From positions 1 to 62,482 of the forward strand of contig CAZCCC010000002.1 in assembly GCA_964497245.1 (NCBI GenBank): a DNA stretch of 62,482 bases, written 5' to 3'. The notes under the pieces are model-generated. The model was not told the DNA's origin. It worked only from the letters and a program-made list of their open reading frames with translations, and made no database searches. The position numbers and the translations under genes were made by a program. Positions 24,891-32,962 of the stretch are shown here, piece by piece. Each line of letters begins with the position of its first letter. Position 1 is the first letter of the stretch. This DNA comes from CAZCCC01 sp964497245. Lineage in GTDB: Bacteria > Patescibacteriota > Patescibacteriia > Buchananbacterales > UBA6539.

Positions 24891-25697
24891 TTATGGTCTT
24901 TTCTTTTTGTGCCTTTCAAAAAATTTGTTTTTAACAGCATCTAAAAGAAGTCTAAAAACTTTATCATAAATACCAGAATCCGAAGGCACTCCTGAAATAA
25001 GGCTCTTAATTTGTTTTTCAACTTGTTCAATACTCAAGCTGTCAAATATTCCAATATTTGCATTGTTGAGCAAAACTTGTCCGGCATCTCCTATTTGCCG
25101 GACTAAGTCTTCTTTATTATAAATCTTTTCCCCTTGACGAATAACTTTAAAATGATTTAAGACCTGACACAACTGTTCTAAATCTTTTGCCGAGGAGATT
25201 AAATGGATAGTAAAATCATCTTTTTTATTCTCAAAATATTGTTCCATTTCCTGCATCATGAGTTCTCTGGCTTTTTCCTTAATTCCTAAATTATTTTCAA
25301 AAGGAATTAAAGAAAATATCCTTGAAAATTCAGCTTGTTTATTATCAACTTTTTGGGAAATTGTGGATAATATCACTTGATCAATGTTTGTCCTTAGAAA
25401 ATCAGCAGCCGCGGAAATCCTTGTGGCTATTTCTGTGCCATGATAAATAACTTTATTACAATAAATAGTGGGTTCTTTCTCTATAACTGAAATAAGCTCT
25501 TCAATGCTGGAAGCTGATTCTATTTTTCCTTTAAACTCTGAATCCTCAGCCTCTAAAACAGTCGGCCATTTATCTTCTTCCAATTCACTGTCGGCAAAAC
25601 CTTGTCCCTCTTGCAACTGACCGTCAAAATTTTCCTCTTCTTCTAAAAAACGATCTGCCCGATCAACATGATGTCTTCCTAATAATTCTGCTGCCAT
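24891..25697 (-). CDS. Hypothetical protein with an internal repeat
   Basis: 268-aa soluble protein that I do not recognise. An acidic N-terminus (residues 15-55) is followed by two copies of a helical segment of about 47 residues at 58-104 and 166-212. They align without gaps at an offset of 108 and share I-x2-A-x2-hydrophobic-E-x-L, IY, I-x2-A-x3-L-x2-N. The tail is basic (FFERHKKKRP). No signal peptide or membrane helix. Next to an ABC exporter on the same strand, but 62 nt apart. Function unknown. Confidence 0.6.
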   Translation of the reverse strand: MAAELLGRHHVDRADRFLEEEENFDGQLQEGQGFADSELEEDKWPTVLEAEDSEFKGKIESASSIEELISVIEKEPTIYCNKVIYHGTEIATRISAAADFLRTNIDQVILSTISQKVDNKQAEFSRIFSLIPFENNLGIKEKARELMMQEMEQYFENKKDDFTIHLISSAKDLEQLCQVLNHFKVIRQGEKIYNKEDLVRQIGDAGQVLLNNANIGIFDSLSIEQVEKQIKSLISGVPSDSGIYDKVFRLLLDAVKNKFFERHKKKRP

Positions 25698-25759
25698 AAT
25701 TATTACTTTAGATGCTTATTGAGCATTTTTATTATAGCACTATTTAAACCTTGCTTCAA

Positions 25760-27526
25760 TTAATCTTTTATAAAACCTCCAGCTTGAAGCTGCCAAAGTC
25801 TTTGGTAAAGACCACTTTTTTTTTCAAGCAATTCATCATGGCTACCATCCTCAATCATTCCTCCATCATCAATAACTATTATCCTATCCATTTTTCTTAT
25901 GGTTGAAAGACGATGAGCAATGGCAATAACGGTTTTATTAACCATTAATTTATCAAGAGCATCTTGAATTAAAAGTTCTGATTCAGAATCAAGGCTTGAA
26001 GTCGCTTCGTCTAAAATTAAAATTGGAGAATTTCGCAAAATCGCCCTGGCAATCGCTACTCGCTGTCTTTCACCACCGGAAAGTTTTACCCCTCGTTCCC
26101 CAACATAAGTATTATAGCCATCTGAAAATCCGGAAATGAATTCATGACAGTGTGCTAATTTAGCCGCATCAATTATTTCCTGATTGGATACTTTCGACCG
26201 GCCATAAGCGATATTTTCATTGAGCGGACGATGGAATAAAATCGGATCTTGAGGCACTAAACTGATATGTCTCCACAAACTTTCTTGAGTAACTTTTGCT
26301 ATATCCTGACCATCAATTAAAATTTGGCCAGAACAAACATCATGCAGTCTTAAAAGCAGACGGACAATAGTTGTTTTGCCGGCACCAGAAGGTCCAATTA
26401 AAGCCAGACGCTGACCAGGTTCAACAGTCAAATTAAAGTCTTTAAGAACTTTTCTGGTCTTGTGATAATAAAAATCAACTCTATTGAATTCAATTTTACC
26501 TTTATTTATTTTCAACTGTTCGGCTGATAAAATGTCTTTTATTTCATGCGGCTGATTAAGAATTGCCACCATCTCCTCTGCATCAGAAAGAGCTTCATAG
26601 GTTTGTCTTAAAATTCGACCAAATTCCCAAACTCGATGAAAAATATTTATTAAATAAGCTTGGATTAAAACAAAATCACCAACTGTAAGAATTCCTTTTT
26701 TCCAAAGTAAAACCGCCAGATAAAATACGCCTAGTTCTAAAACAACCATCATAAAACCCTGCAAAGCTTCGAAAAAAGAGTCCAAATCCCATGTAAATTT
26801 TCTCAATTGCCTCAAATCTTCATTTACATTTTTGAATCCTTTAACTTCTTTATTAAAACCATTAAAAAGCTTGATTGTGATATTGTTGGTTATTGTGTCG
26901 GCTAAAAAACCGGTAGTTTTAGTTTCCGCTTCGCTCCGCATTATATCATACTTTAATTTATATTTGGTAAAAAACCAATTAACAAATAAAAACAATATTA
27001 TCCAAATAAAAACCGCCAGGCTTAAAAGCCAATTGCGGCTTAAAAGAACAAAAATTATTATTAAAACATTAATAACAAGAGGAAATAGATTCCAAGTAAT
27101 TCTATCAACAATTATTTCAAAGGCTCGACTGAACCACTTAATTTTTTTTACCAGTGAGCCAACAAAATTATTATTGAAAAAAGAAAAAGAATGACGATGC
27201 AAATAAACAAAACAATAATTTGCCAAATCAACCATTACTTTTGATTGAAAATAATTGGAGTTAAAAGTCGCTAACCGCCAAAATCCCCAAGAAATAAGCT
27301 GTAGTCCTGCAACCACGAGCAAAATTAAGATTAATTTATTGACAATCAAACCTTGCTCTTGACCTGAAACTAAAACATCAAAAAATCTTTTATAAAAAAG
27401 CGGAACAATAACTCCAACCACCGAAGCGCCAAAAACTGAAATAAAAATAACAGTTACTGAAAATTTATAATTCAGCGAGTGTTGCCAAAAAATCTTTAAA
27501 GTTTTTCTTGTATTGTCTTGTACCAC
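25760..27526 (-). CDS. ABC exporter, fused permease and ATPase
   Basis: 588-aa half-transporter that forms a dimer in the membrane. The N-terminal six-helix transmembrane domain covers about 1-320. The nucleotide-binding domain has Walker A GPSGAGKTT (near 385), Q-loop VPQDPILFH, signature LSGGERQRVAIARA, Walker B ILILDEATSSLDSE and H-loop AIAHRLST, so the ATPase is complete. The substrate is unknown: MsbA/multidrug/peptide exporters look alike at this level. A hairpin and repeats lie upstream. Confidence 0.9.
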   Translation of the reverse strand: MVQDNTRKTLKIFWQHSLNYKFSVTVIFISVFGASVVGVIVPLFYKRFFDVLVSGQEQGLIVNKLILILLVVAGLQLISWGFWRLATFNSNYFQSKVMVDLANYCFVYLHRHSFSFFNNNFVGSLVKKIKWFSRAFEIIVDRITWNLFPLVINVLIIIFVLLSRNWLLSLAVFIWIILFLFVNWFFTKYKLKYDIMRSEAETKTTGFLADTITNNITIKLFNGFNKEVKGFKNVNEDLRQLRKFTWDLDSFFEALQGFMMVVLELGVFYLAVLLWKKGILTVGDFVLIQAYLINIFHRVWEFGRILRQTYEALSDAEEMVAILNQPHEIKDILSAEQLKINKGKIEFNRVDFYYHKTRKVLKDFNLTVEPGQRLALIGPSGAGKTTIVRLLLRLHDVCSGQILIDGQDIAKVTQESLWRHISLVPQDPILFHRPLNENIAYGRSKVSNQEIIDAAKLAHCHEFISGFSDGYNTYVGERGVKLSGGERQRVAIARAILRNSPILILDEATSSLDSESELLIQDALDKLMVNKTVIAIAHRLSTIRKMDRIIVIDDGGMIEDGSHDELLEKKSGLYQRLWQLQAGGFIKD

Positions 27527-27598
27527 TTTGATTAATATTAAACTTCTTAAATAGCTAATATGTCATAATTATACACCAAAGTCAATCAAATTAAAAAT

Positions 27599-27616
27599 AA
27601 AGGGTATTAACCCTTT
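27599..27616. repeat. Repeated hairpin AAGGGTATTAACCCTT, copy 1
   Basis: Stem AAAGGGT/ACCCTTT with loop ATTA, followed on the plus strand by TT. The 16-nt core is identical at 53904-53919 after the P-type ATPase gene. No plus-strand gene ends just before this copy, so it is not obviously a terminator here. Confidence 0.6.
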
Positions 27617-27623
27617 TTGACTC

Positions 27624-27676
27624 CCTGCCTGCCGGTTTTCACGCCATGCAACGGCAGGCAGGCCTACCTACTGACA
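27624..27676. repeat. CCTGCCTGCCG palindromic repeat
   Basis: Perfect 11-bp inverted repeat (27624-27634 and 27652-27662, 17-nt loop), then a further CAGGCAGG half-site ending at 27672 and GCTCGGCTCGG. GC-rich in an A/T-rich spacer, as is typical for dispersed palindromic elements of CPR genomes. Confidence 0.7.
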
Positions 27677-28045
27677 GGCAGGCTCGGCTCGGAAACAATC
27701 CGCCAAATAATGGCGCGCTATGCTAATTTAATAATTAACCAAATGCAAAAAACAACAAGCTGCCGTGCTTTTGCATTTATATCTGAATATTAAGTCTTTC
27801 ATGTCAGCCTTCGATACTATTGTGTTCTGGCAGTGTGTCTCGGTCTAGAACCAAGACTTTACAAGCATTATAAGGGTTATTCAACTATTTTACCATAACG
27901 GGATTTGAGCCACTCAGGTCGGGGTAAATGAGATAAATGCAACAGTATAAAAAGGAAAAATGAGTAAAAAAAATTTGACTTTGTATAATTTATAATTTTC
28001 TTAATCTATATTTACTTTTATGGCTAATATATGTAAAATTATAAT

Positions 28046-28876
28046 ATGATAAACGAAAATAACAGTTTAAAATTATGTGCCAAAGGCTCCAGAAAAATGG
28101 GTCATGATTTTATTGAAGAAACAAAATATCTAGCGGGTATAATTGATTGCATAGAAATTGACTTCAACTACCCTCATGACGGTGATTTCAAGAAAGAAAT
28201 GGCATATCTAAAAAAACTGCAAAAAGAAAAAAATATAAAATATACTGTTCACGCCCAATATCTTAGTGGCAACATTAATGACTTCAATGATAAAATCAGG
28301 CAGGAAAGCATAAAACAGATACTTAAATCAATTGATTATGCTTCCCAGTTAAATGCTTCGGTTGTGACTCTTCATCCCGCTTTAGAACCGTATGGGTTGA
28401 AACTTGAAAAAAGAAAAGAGTTAGAAATTGAAGCCTATAAAAAGATAACTACTTACGTCAGCAGAAAGAAGATTCAAATAGGTTTAGAAAATGAGGCGCA
28501 GACTTGCTTTTGGTTTCCTGACAGGGCCTGCAAGTTTAAACTACTCAGTGAGACAATATTAAAAATCAAAAATAAATATTTCGGCATGACTCTTGATATC
28601 GGACATGCCAACGTCAGCGGTGAAGATGCTATTTCAGCCATTAAAAAATACAATTCAAAAATATTTCATATCCATTCCCACGATAATTTCGGCAGGCCAG
28701 AGGATAATTTAAGAAAAACCAACAGACCTGATCCACATTTGGCTCCCGGCAAAGGAATTATAAATTGGAAAAAGGCAATTGATACCTTAAAAAAAATAAA
28801 TTTCAAAGGATATTTCGAACTGGAGTGTGAAATACATGAGATGGCCGAGACGGTTGAATATATAAATAGTCTGTAA
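28046..28876 (+). CDS. Sugar phosphate isomerase/epimerase-like TIM-barrel protein
   Basis: 276-aa protein of the xylose-isomerase-like/AP-endonuclease 2 superfamily. Candidate metal-site residues fall in the usual strands: YTVHAQY, VVTLHPALE, IGLENEA, MTLDIGHANV, IFHIHSHDN and GYFELECE. Family members are isomerases, epimerases or EndoIV-type nucleases; the absence of the EndoIV GxxAHxxYL pattern argues against a nuclease. Start ATG 28046 follows two TATAAT hexamers. It is convergent with the SbnA/SbnB cassette, with a bidirectional terminator between them, so a shared pathway is not implied. Confidence 0.8.
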   Translation: MINENNSLKLCAKGSRKMGHDFIEETKYLAGIIDCIEIDFNYPHDGDFKKEMAYLKKLQKEKNIKYTVHAQYLSGNINDFNDKIRQESIKQILKSIDYASQLNASVVTLHPALEPYGLKLEKRKELEIEAYKKITTYVSRKKIQIGLENEAQTCFWFPDRACKFKLLSETILKIKNKYFGMTLDIGHANVSGEDAISAIKKYNSKIFHIHSHDNFGRPEDNLRKTNRPDPHLAPGKGIINWKKAIDTLKKINFKGYFELECEIHEMAETVEYINSL

Positions 28877-28908
28877 TTAAAATCAAAGTCATAAATTCAG
28901 GTATAACA

Positions 28909-28933
28909 AAAAATCGCTAATTAAACGATTTTT
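28909..28933. terminator. Bidirectional terminator
   Basis: Perfect 8-bp stem AAAAATCG/CGATTTTT with a 9-nt loop, running into T tracts on both strands. It lies 32 nt after the plus-strand isomerase-like gene and downstream of the convergent minus-strand cassette. Confidence 0.8.
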
Positions 28934-28973
28934 GCTATAGTAAATAGGAGTTAGAAAATAAAGGACGGTTGGA

Positions 28974-29159
28974 TTAACGGTGTCCGCGCGCAAGATAATC
29001 TTGTAAGGCGTCGTATATGCCGGGAATAAATCGATTGGCATTTTCAGGGTTATTTGGGTTGATCCAACTGTAACCACTATATTCTTCGCAAATCTTTATA
29101 CCTTCTTGCCAATACTCAACTGATTGGCTAATTTTAGATAATAAGAAGCAATGGCAATA
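28974..29159 (-). pseudogene. Startless coding remnant overlapping the SbnB-like gene end
   Basis: A 61-codon open frame without ATG, GTG or TTG, offset from the SbnB-like frame and overlapping its last 64 nt. Its last 45 residues look protein-like: SVEYWQEGIKICEEYSGYSW, then NPNNPENANRFIPGIYDALQ, ending YLARGHR and TAA at 28974-28976. It reads as the C-terminus of a gene whose 5' part has been lost, for instance at the left junction of the inserted cassette. I do not recognise the family, and a chance open frame is possible. Confidence 0.35.
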
Positions 29160-30061
29160 TCAAAAACTGCCAAACCCATAGGGTTAAACATTATGTTATT
29201 ATTTTTCAACTTAGTTAAACAATTATTAAAAACTACATCGACCAAGTTATAAGTATCTTTTTGTTTTAATCCTTTCTCTTTAGCTAAAACTTCTATATCT
29301 GTATTCTCACGACAAACTTCCTCCCAATCATCAACAATGATTGATTTTTTAACATAAGGATATATATCAGGCTTAAAATCTCTTAATGAAATATTCAACA
29401 GTGTCGCTCCTGACTTTGGTTTTTGATCAATATATGGTGCTGCTGAAACAGTACAAGTGATAAAAATATCCGAATCTAAATATGATTCTTGCCAATTTTT
29501 TGTTATCACTATTTTACTCCTAATATTTTCATCAATTTCATCTTTAAAAATTATTGGCCTAACGTCATATAAAAAAATTTTTTCTAGGTGATCACCAAAA
29601 ATTGAGGTACATAGTTTAAGATGATTTTGACCGATCGGACCCCAACCGATAATACCAAGATTTATCTTATTTAATTTTTTAACCTTTCGATAATGTTTAA
29701 GAAATAAACCAGTGACAGACGCTGTACGAATTATACTAATTAAAGCTGTATTAATTACGGCCATCGGCTGACCTGTATGACTATCGTTTAAGACAACTAC
29801 ACAACTAGCGCGAGGTAATTTTTTTTTGATATTATCAGGAAAACTAGCAATCCATTTAATCCCAGACATATCTATTTCTCCACCAACATAGGCTGGCATA
29901 GCAATAATCCGATTTTTTAAACTACCATATCTTAAATACGGCTTTAATGGCTGACTAAAATCACCTCTTTTAAGACACAAAGCAGCCTGCTCTATAATCT
30001 TAATACATTTAGGCCAATCTATACCTATCTTTTTAATATCACTTTCATTTAAATAAAGCAT
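29096..30061 (-). CDS. sbnB: SbnB-like N-(2-amino-2-carboxyethyl)-L-glutamate dehydrogenase (ornithine cyclodeaminase family)
   Basis: 321-aa NAD-dependent enzyme of the ornithine cyclodeaminase/mu-crystallin family. SbnB oxidises the SbnA product ACEGA to release L-2,3-diaminopropionate and 2-oxoglutarate. SbnB-type features are MSGIKWIASFPDNI, RASCVVVLNDSHTGQP, the nucleotide fold LGIIGWGPIGQNH and the substrate segment IDDW-like VDDWEEVC. It lies 6 nt after the SbnA-like gene, and this pairing is the main reason for preferring the SbnB call over a generic cyclodeaminase. GC is low and host-like. Confidence 0.8.
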   Translation of the reverse strand: MLYLNESDIKKIGIDWPKCIKIIEQAALCLKRGDFSQPLKPYLRYGSLKNRIIAMPAYVGGEIDMSGIKWIASFPDNIKKKLPRASCVVVLNDSHTGQPMAVINTALISIIRTASVTGLFLKHYRKVKKLNKINLGIIGWGPIGQNHLKLCTSIFGDHLEKIFLYDVRPIIFKDEIDENIRSKIVITKNWQESYLDSDIFITCTVSAAPYIDQKPKSGATLLNISLRDFKPDIYPYVKKSIIVDDWEEVCRENTDIEVLAKEKGLKQKDTYNLVDVVFNNCLTKLKNNNIMFNPMGLAVFDIAIASYYLKLANQLSIGKKV

Positions 30062-30067
30062 AAAACT

Positions 30068-31042
30068 TTAGTTATTTTTTGATTCTTTTTTTAAATTTTT
30101 ACACCAACCTGGATTATAGACAGTAGATGAATATCTTTCTCCCCGATCAGGAAAAATGGCAACAACTATTGGTGGCCTTTTAAATTTTTTATTTTTGAAA
30201 AATGCCTTAACTGCGGCAGTTACGGTACCGGAAGAACCACCAGCTAAAATTCCTGCTTGTTTTAATAACCAATTACAATTCTTAATTGTTTCGAGTTCAT
30301 CAATCATTACAACTTCATCGAAGTTAGCATGTTTTAAGATACTTGGCACTATACTAGAACCAATTCCGGGAATATAACGTGTCTTTTTTTGATCTCCAAA
30401 AATTAATGACCCAACGACATCAACAGCAATCACTTTTGCTTGTGGAAATTCTTTCTTAATTCTTCTTGAGACGCCTGCAATTGTACCACCGGAACTAACA
30501 GCAATAAAAATATAATCAAGTCGTGAACACTGTTCACAAATTTCCCGACCCAAAGAATTATAATAAGCTTCAGCATTATATGGGTTACCATACTGGTTTA
30601 CCCAATATGAATTGGGGTGTTTTTTTACAAAATTCTTAACATATTTGATGCGGTTGATAACGTATCCACCACCTTGATCCGGCTTAGTTATTTTGATCGT
30701 TTTATTGCTCCAAAGTCTAATTATTTTTTCGTTAAATGGTAAAATGTTGGGATCAATAACACAATGAAATTTTAATCCAACCACTTTGCAATAAGCAGAG
30801 AGGGCGATACCAAAATTGCCAGAAGAAGATTCAATAATAATTGTTTTTTTATTGATAATTTTTCTCCGGATCACTTTATTAATAATATGAAAAGCAGCTC
30901 GATCTTTTAAACTACCGGTCGGATTATAAAATTCTAATTTGGCAAAAAAATTGATGTTCTTAAATTCTTTATCTTTAATTTTCACAAGTGGCGTATTGCC
31001 AACAGTCTCAAATAAACTAGAATAAACGTATTTCCCTGACAT
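30068..31042 (-). CDS. sbnA: SbnA-like 2,3-diaminopropionate biosynthesis PLP synthase
   Basis: 324-aa fold-type II PLP enzyme of the cysteine synthase family. SbnA joins O-phospho-L-serine and L-glutamate to form ACEGA. The PLP lysine is K46 in NPTGSLKDR; SSSGNFG and AVSSGGTIAGVS are the substrate and phosphate loops. The C-terminal motif FPDRGERYSSTVY and the NQYGNPYNAEAYY segment are SbnA-like rather than CysK-like. It lies directly between the metallo-hydrolase and SbnB-like genes (14 and 6 nt). Product inferred: L-2,3-diaminopropionate, used in siderophores, antibiotics or peptides. Confidence 0.8.
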   Translation of the reverse strand: MSGKYVYSSLFETVGNTPLVKIKDKEFKNINFFAKLEFYNPTGSLKDRAAFHIINKVIRRKIINKKTIIIESSSGNFGIALSAYCKVVGLKFHCVIDPNILPFNEKIIRLWSNKTIKITKPDQGGGYVINRIKYVKNFVKKHPNSYWVNQYGNPYNAEAYYNSLGREICEQCSRLDYIFIAVSSGGTIAGVSRRIKKEFPQAKVIAVDVVGSLIFGDQKKTRYIPGIGSSIVPSILKHANFDEVVMIDELETIKNCNWLLKQAGILAGGSSGTVTAAVKAFFKNKKFKRPPIVVAIFPDRGERYSSTVYNPGWCKNLKKESKNN

Positions 31043-31056
31043 ATTAATAGTAACGA

Positions 31057-31887
31057 TTAGATGTTAATAGACTCTGCGTCAACAGCGAATTTAATGTTGT
31101 AATCTTGGTATTTTTTTTGTAATTTTATTAAATCACTGTTAGTACGATTATACTTATCTTCAATATGCACAAAAAACACAGCATTAGGATTCAAGGCTTT
31201 AATAATCCTTAAATTATCCCTATCAAATCCAGTAAACTGTCTAATCCTATGATTGGCTGGTAAAATCTTAGCACCCTTCACATTATCCTCAAAAAAACCC
31301 ATATTCATTACCAGTATGTCAATTTTTTGAAACTCTTTTTTTATTGGTAGATCCATAGAATGATCAGGGCAAAGCAAAACTTGCTTCTTGCCTTGTTTTA
31401 AATGGTAGGCAGAGAAAGTTGAATTATTCAATCTTACAGGTTTAATCAAGATATTTTTTATCTGTATTCCTTTTGGAGTTATTTTTTTAATCTTAATATA
31501 ACCCTTGGTTTCAAAATACCACAAACCAGGAACAAACTTTTTAAAATTATTAAAGTCGTAGGCTGGAATATGAATGTTAATTGGTTTTTTCTTCTTGGTA
31601 AAAAATTCGTTTTCTTGTAAACTCTCAACAATTCGAAACCCTAAAGTATGATCCGGGTGCCAGTGGGTGTAAAAAATATTTTCGATTTTTTCAATTTTAT
31701 TAAAATTCAAAGAATCATTAATATCTTCTGGGGTATCAATTAAAGTGCTGATCTCTTCGATAAATAAAGCCGGACCATGCCGTTTTAACGGCCAGCCTTT
31801 TCGTCGCGCTTGGTTACATATTTTACAGCGACAACCAGCTCTAGGGATAGGCAAAAAACCACCTGAACCTAATATTTTAATTTTCAT
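31057..31887 (-). CDS. Metallo-beta-lactamase-fold hydrolase, PhnP/PqqB-like
   Basis: 276-aa metal-dependent hydrolase. The metal motif THWHPDH is at residues 74-80, with a later LLCPDHS and a C-terminal FVHIED. An N-terminal CRCKIC (residues 19-24) resembles the Cys patch seen in PhnP-type proteins. PhnP is a cyclic phosphodiesterase and PqqB is a PQQ-pathway oxidase, so the activity cannot be fixed. First gene of the SbnA/SbnB cassette, with a 14-nt gap, so it probably acts on a phosphorylated or diaminopropionate-derived intermediate. Confidence 0.8.
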   Translation of the reverse strand: MKIKILGSGGFLPIPRAGCRCKICNQARRKGWPLKRHGPALFIEEISTLIDTPEDINDSLNFNKIEKIENIFYTHWHPDHTLGFRIVESLQENEFFTKKKKPINIHIPAYDFNNFKKFVPGLWYFETKGYIKIKKITPKGIQIKNILIKPVRLNNSTFSAYHLKQGKKQVLLCPDHSMDLPIKKEFQKIDILVMNMGFFEDNVKGAKILPANHRIRQFTGFDRDNLRIIKALNPNAVFFVHIEDKYNRTNSDLIKLQKKYQDYNIKFAVDAESINI

Positions 31888-31961
31888 ACTTAGTCAATTA
31901 ATAAATTTAATTAATTATATTAACAAATGAATATAAAACAAGTATAACAAAAAAGATAAAG

Positions 31962-31996
31962 AAAAAAAAGCTACCACAATCAGGATTGGGTAGCTT
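31962..31996 (-). terminator. Rho-independent terminator after SerRS-like gene
   Basis: Outer stem AAGCTACC/GGTAGCTT with partial inner pairing, followed on the minus strand by eight Ts. It lies 22 nt after the stop of the ligase-like gene at 32019 and closes the GC-rich operon. Confidence 0.8.
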
Positions 31997-32018
31997 GGAA
32001 ATCTTAGACTAAAGAGCC

Positions 32019-32948
32019 TTACGGTAAAAGCTCACTCATAGTGGTTGGCCATTGAGCAGTGTCGAAACCGAACTGCGATAGAAAAACATACGCCATTCGG
32101 CCAAAACCCAAACCTTGGCACCCGCTCCATATATCAGCATTACTTTCAGTTTGCAGACCAAAACCATTGACTAACCGATCATGCGCGATATCGCCACCAC
32201 CTAGTTCTAGCCACTCACCAGTTGCTGGTATCCAGCCTTCAATATCAATGGTAGGAATTTCATCAATGCTGATGGCTTCGTCCAAGTAATGGCTATATTT
32301 TTCTGAGTGCTTGTGGCAACAAGAGGTTCCAACGACGAGGCGCCAATTCATGCCCAGCCGATTTAGCAGCTCTGTCATATGGCGAAGTGTCTGCCAGCGG
32401 ATATCTTTCACTTCTGCAGGGGAACCTAGAAAAACTAGTTCCGCGCCGCAAAACTCCAGGCCAGTGTGAAAACCATGATTGAAGCGCTCTGGTTTTTCGT
32501 TGCGGTATGTCCAACCTCCCAACACCTCGAAAATTTTCAGTGGTAGAAGATCATCTGAGATCTTGCCTTGGCTAAAATAATGGTAGAACGAGGTACACTG
32601 CAAAGGATCAAGCATCCTCGCCTCCAACGGGCGTTCTTCAAGTCGATGTGGCGTGACATCGAATAACTCTAACGGCAAGTTAGGCACAGCCAGCCAGCCA
32701 AATGATTCTAGGCTAGCGGTATGCTGCAAACGAGGAAATATCCATTCCTCGTAGCCGACAGCTGGAACGATATGTCGTCGCAAAGCCTCATGCAAAGCAC
32801 GTATCAGCCGCGCCATCGGTGCCAAGTAGATCCACTGGCCGGTACTGAATGGCTTAACCCAATTAAACCTTACTGCTTCTTCAGCGACATTACCGGTATA
32901 AGGAACCGATACGTCTTCATGCTTTAGCACTTGTCCAACATTAAACAT
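32019..32948 (-). CDS. Seryl-tRNA synthetase-like amino acid:[carrier protein] ligase homologue
   Basis: 309-aa class II synthetase core without the coiled-coil tRNA-binding arm of SerRS. Motif 2 is WTYRNEKPERF (R149, E151) with the follow-on EFCGAELVFLGSPAEV; motif 3 is SGCQGLGFGRMAYVFL (R284). C118 (DPLQC), E165 and C277 are spaced like the Zn ligands of amino acid:carrier-protein ligases, and the ending GFDTAQWP is typical of that family. Family members adenylate a small amino acid and load it on a phosphopantetheine carrier. No DSL-type carrier protein is seen nearby. GC near 50%, far above its neighbours. 14 nt from the AspRS gene. Confidence 0.7.
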   Translation of the reverse strand: MFNVGQVLKHEDVSVPYTGNVAEEAVRFNWVKPFSTGQWIYLAPMARLIRALHEALRRHIVPAVGYEEWIFPRLQHTASLESFGWLAVPNLPLELFDVTPHRLEERPLEARMLDPLQCTSFYHYFSQGKISDDLLPLKIFEVLGGWTYRNEKPERFNHGFHTGLEFCGAELVFLGSPAEVKDIRWQTLRHMTELLNRLGMNWRLVVGTSCCHKHSEKYSHYLDEAISIDEIPTIDIEGWIPATGEWLELGGGDIAHDRLVNGFGLQTESNADIWSGCQGLGFGRMAYVFLSQFGFDTAQWPTTMSELLP

Positions 32949-32962
32949 AACGTTACTCCTTT

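Larger units (their letters stand above)
27527..28045. other. 519-nt intergenic region, repeats and a possible gene remnant
   Basis: No intact gene is visible. It holds a hairpin at 27599-27616, a perfect 11-bp stem repeat at 27624-27662 with a third copy of its half-site to 27676, and a minus-strand stretch (27793-27930) that faintly recalls a decayed lipoyl-synthase-like N-terminus. Two TATAAT hexamers at 27984-27989 and 27991-27996 precede the plus-strand gene at 28046. Confidence 0.5.

Noticed and set aside
28889..29077. 62-codon minus-strand frame after the SbnB-like gene
   Set aside because: Lies in a third frame over the protein-like remnant 28974-29159 and the bidirectional terminator. 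Composition is not protein-like.
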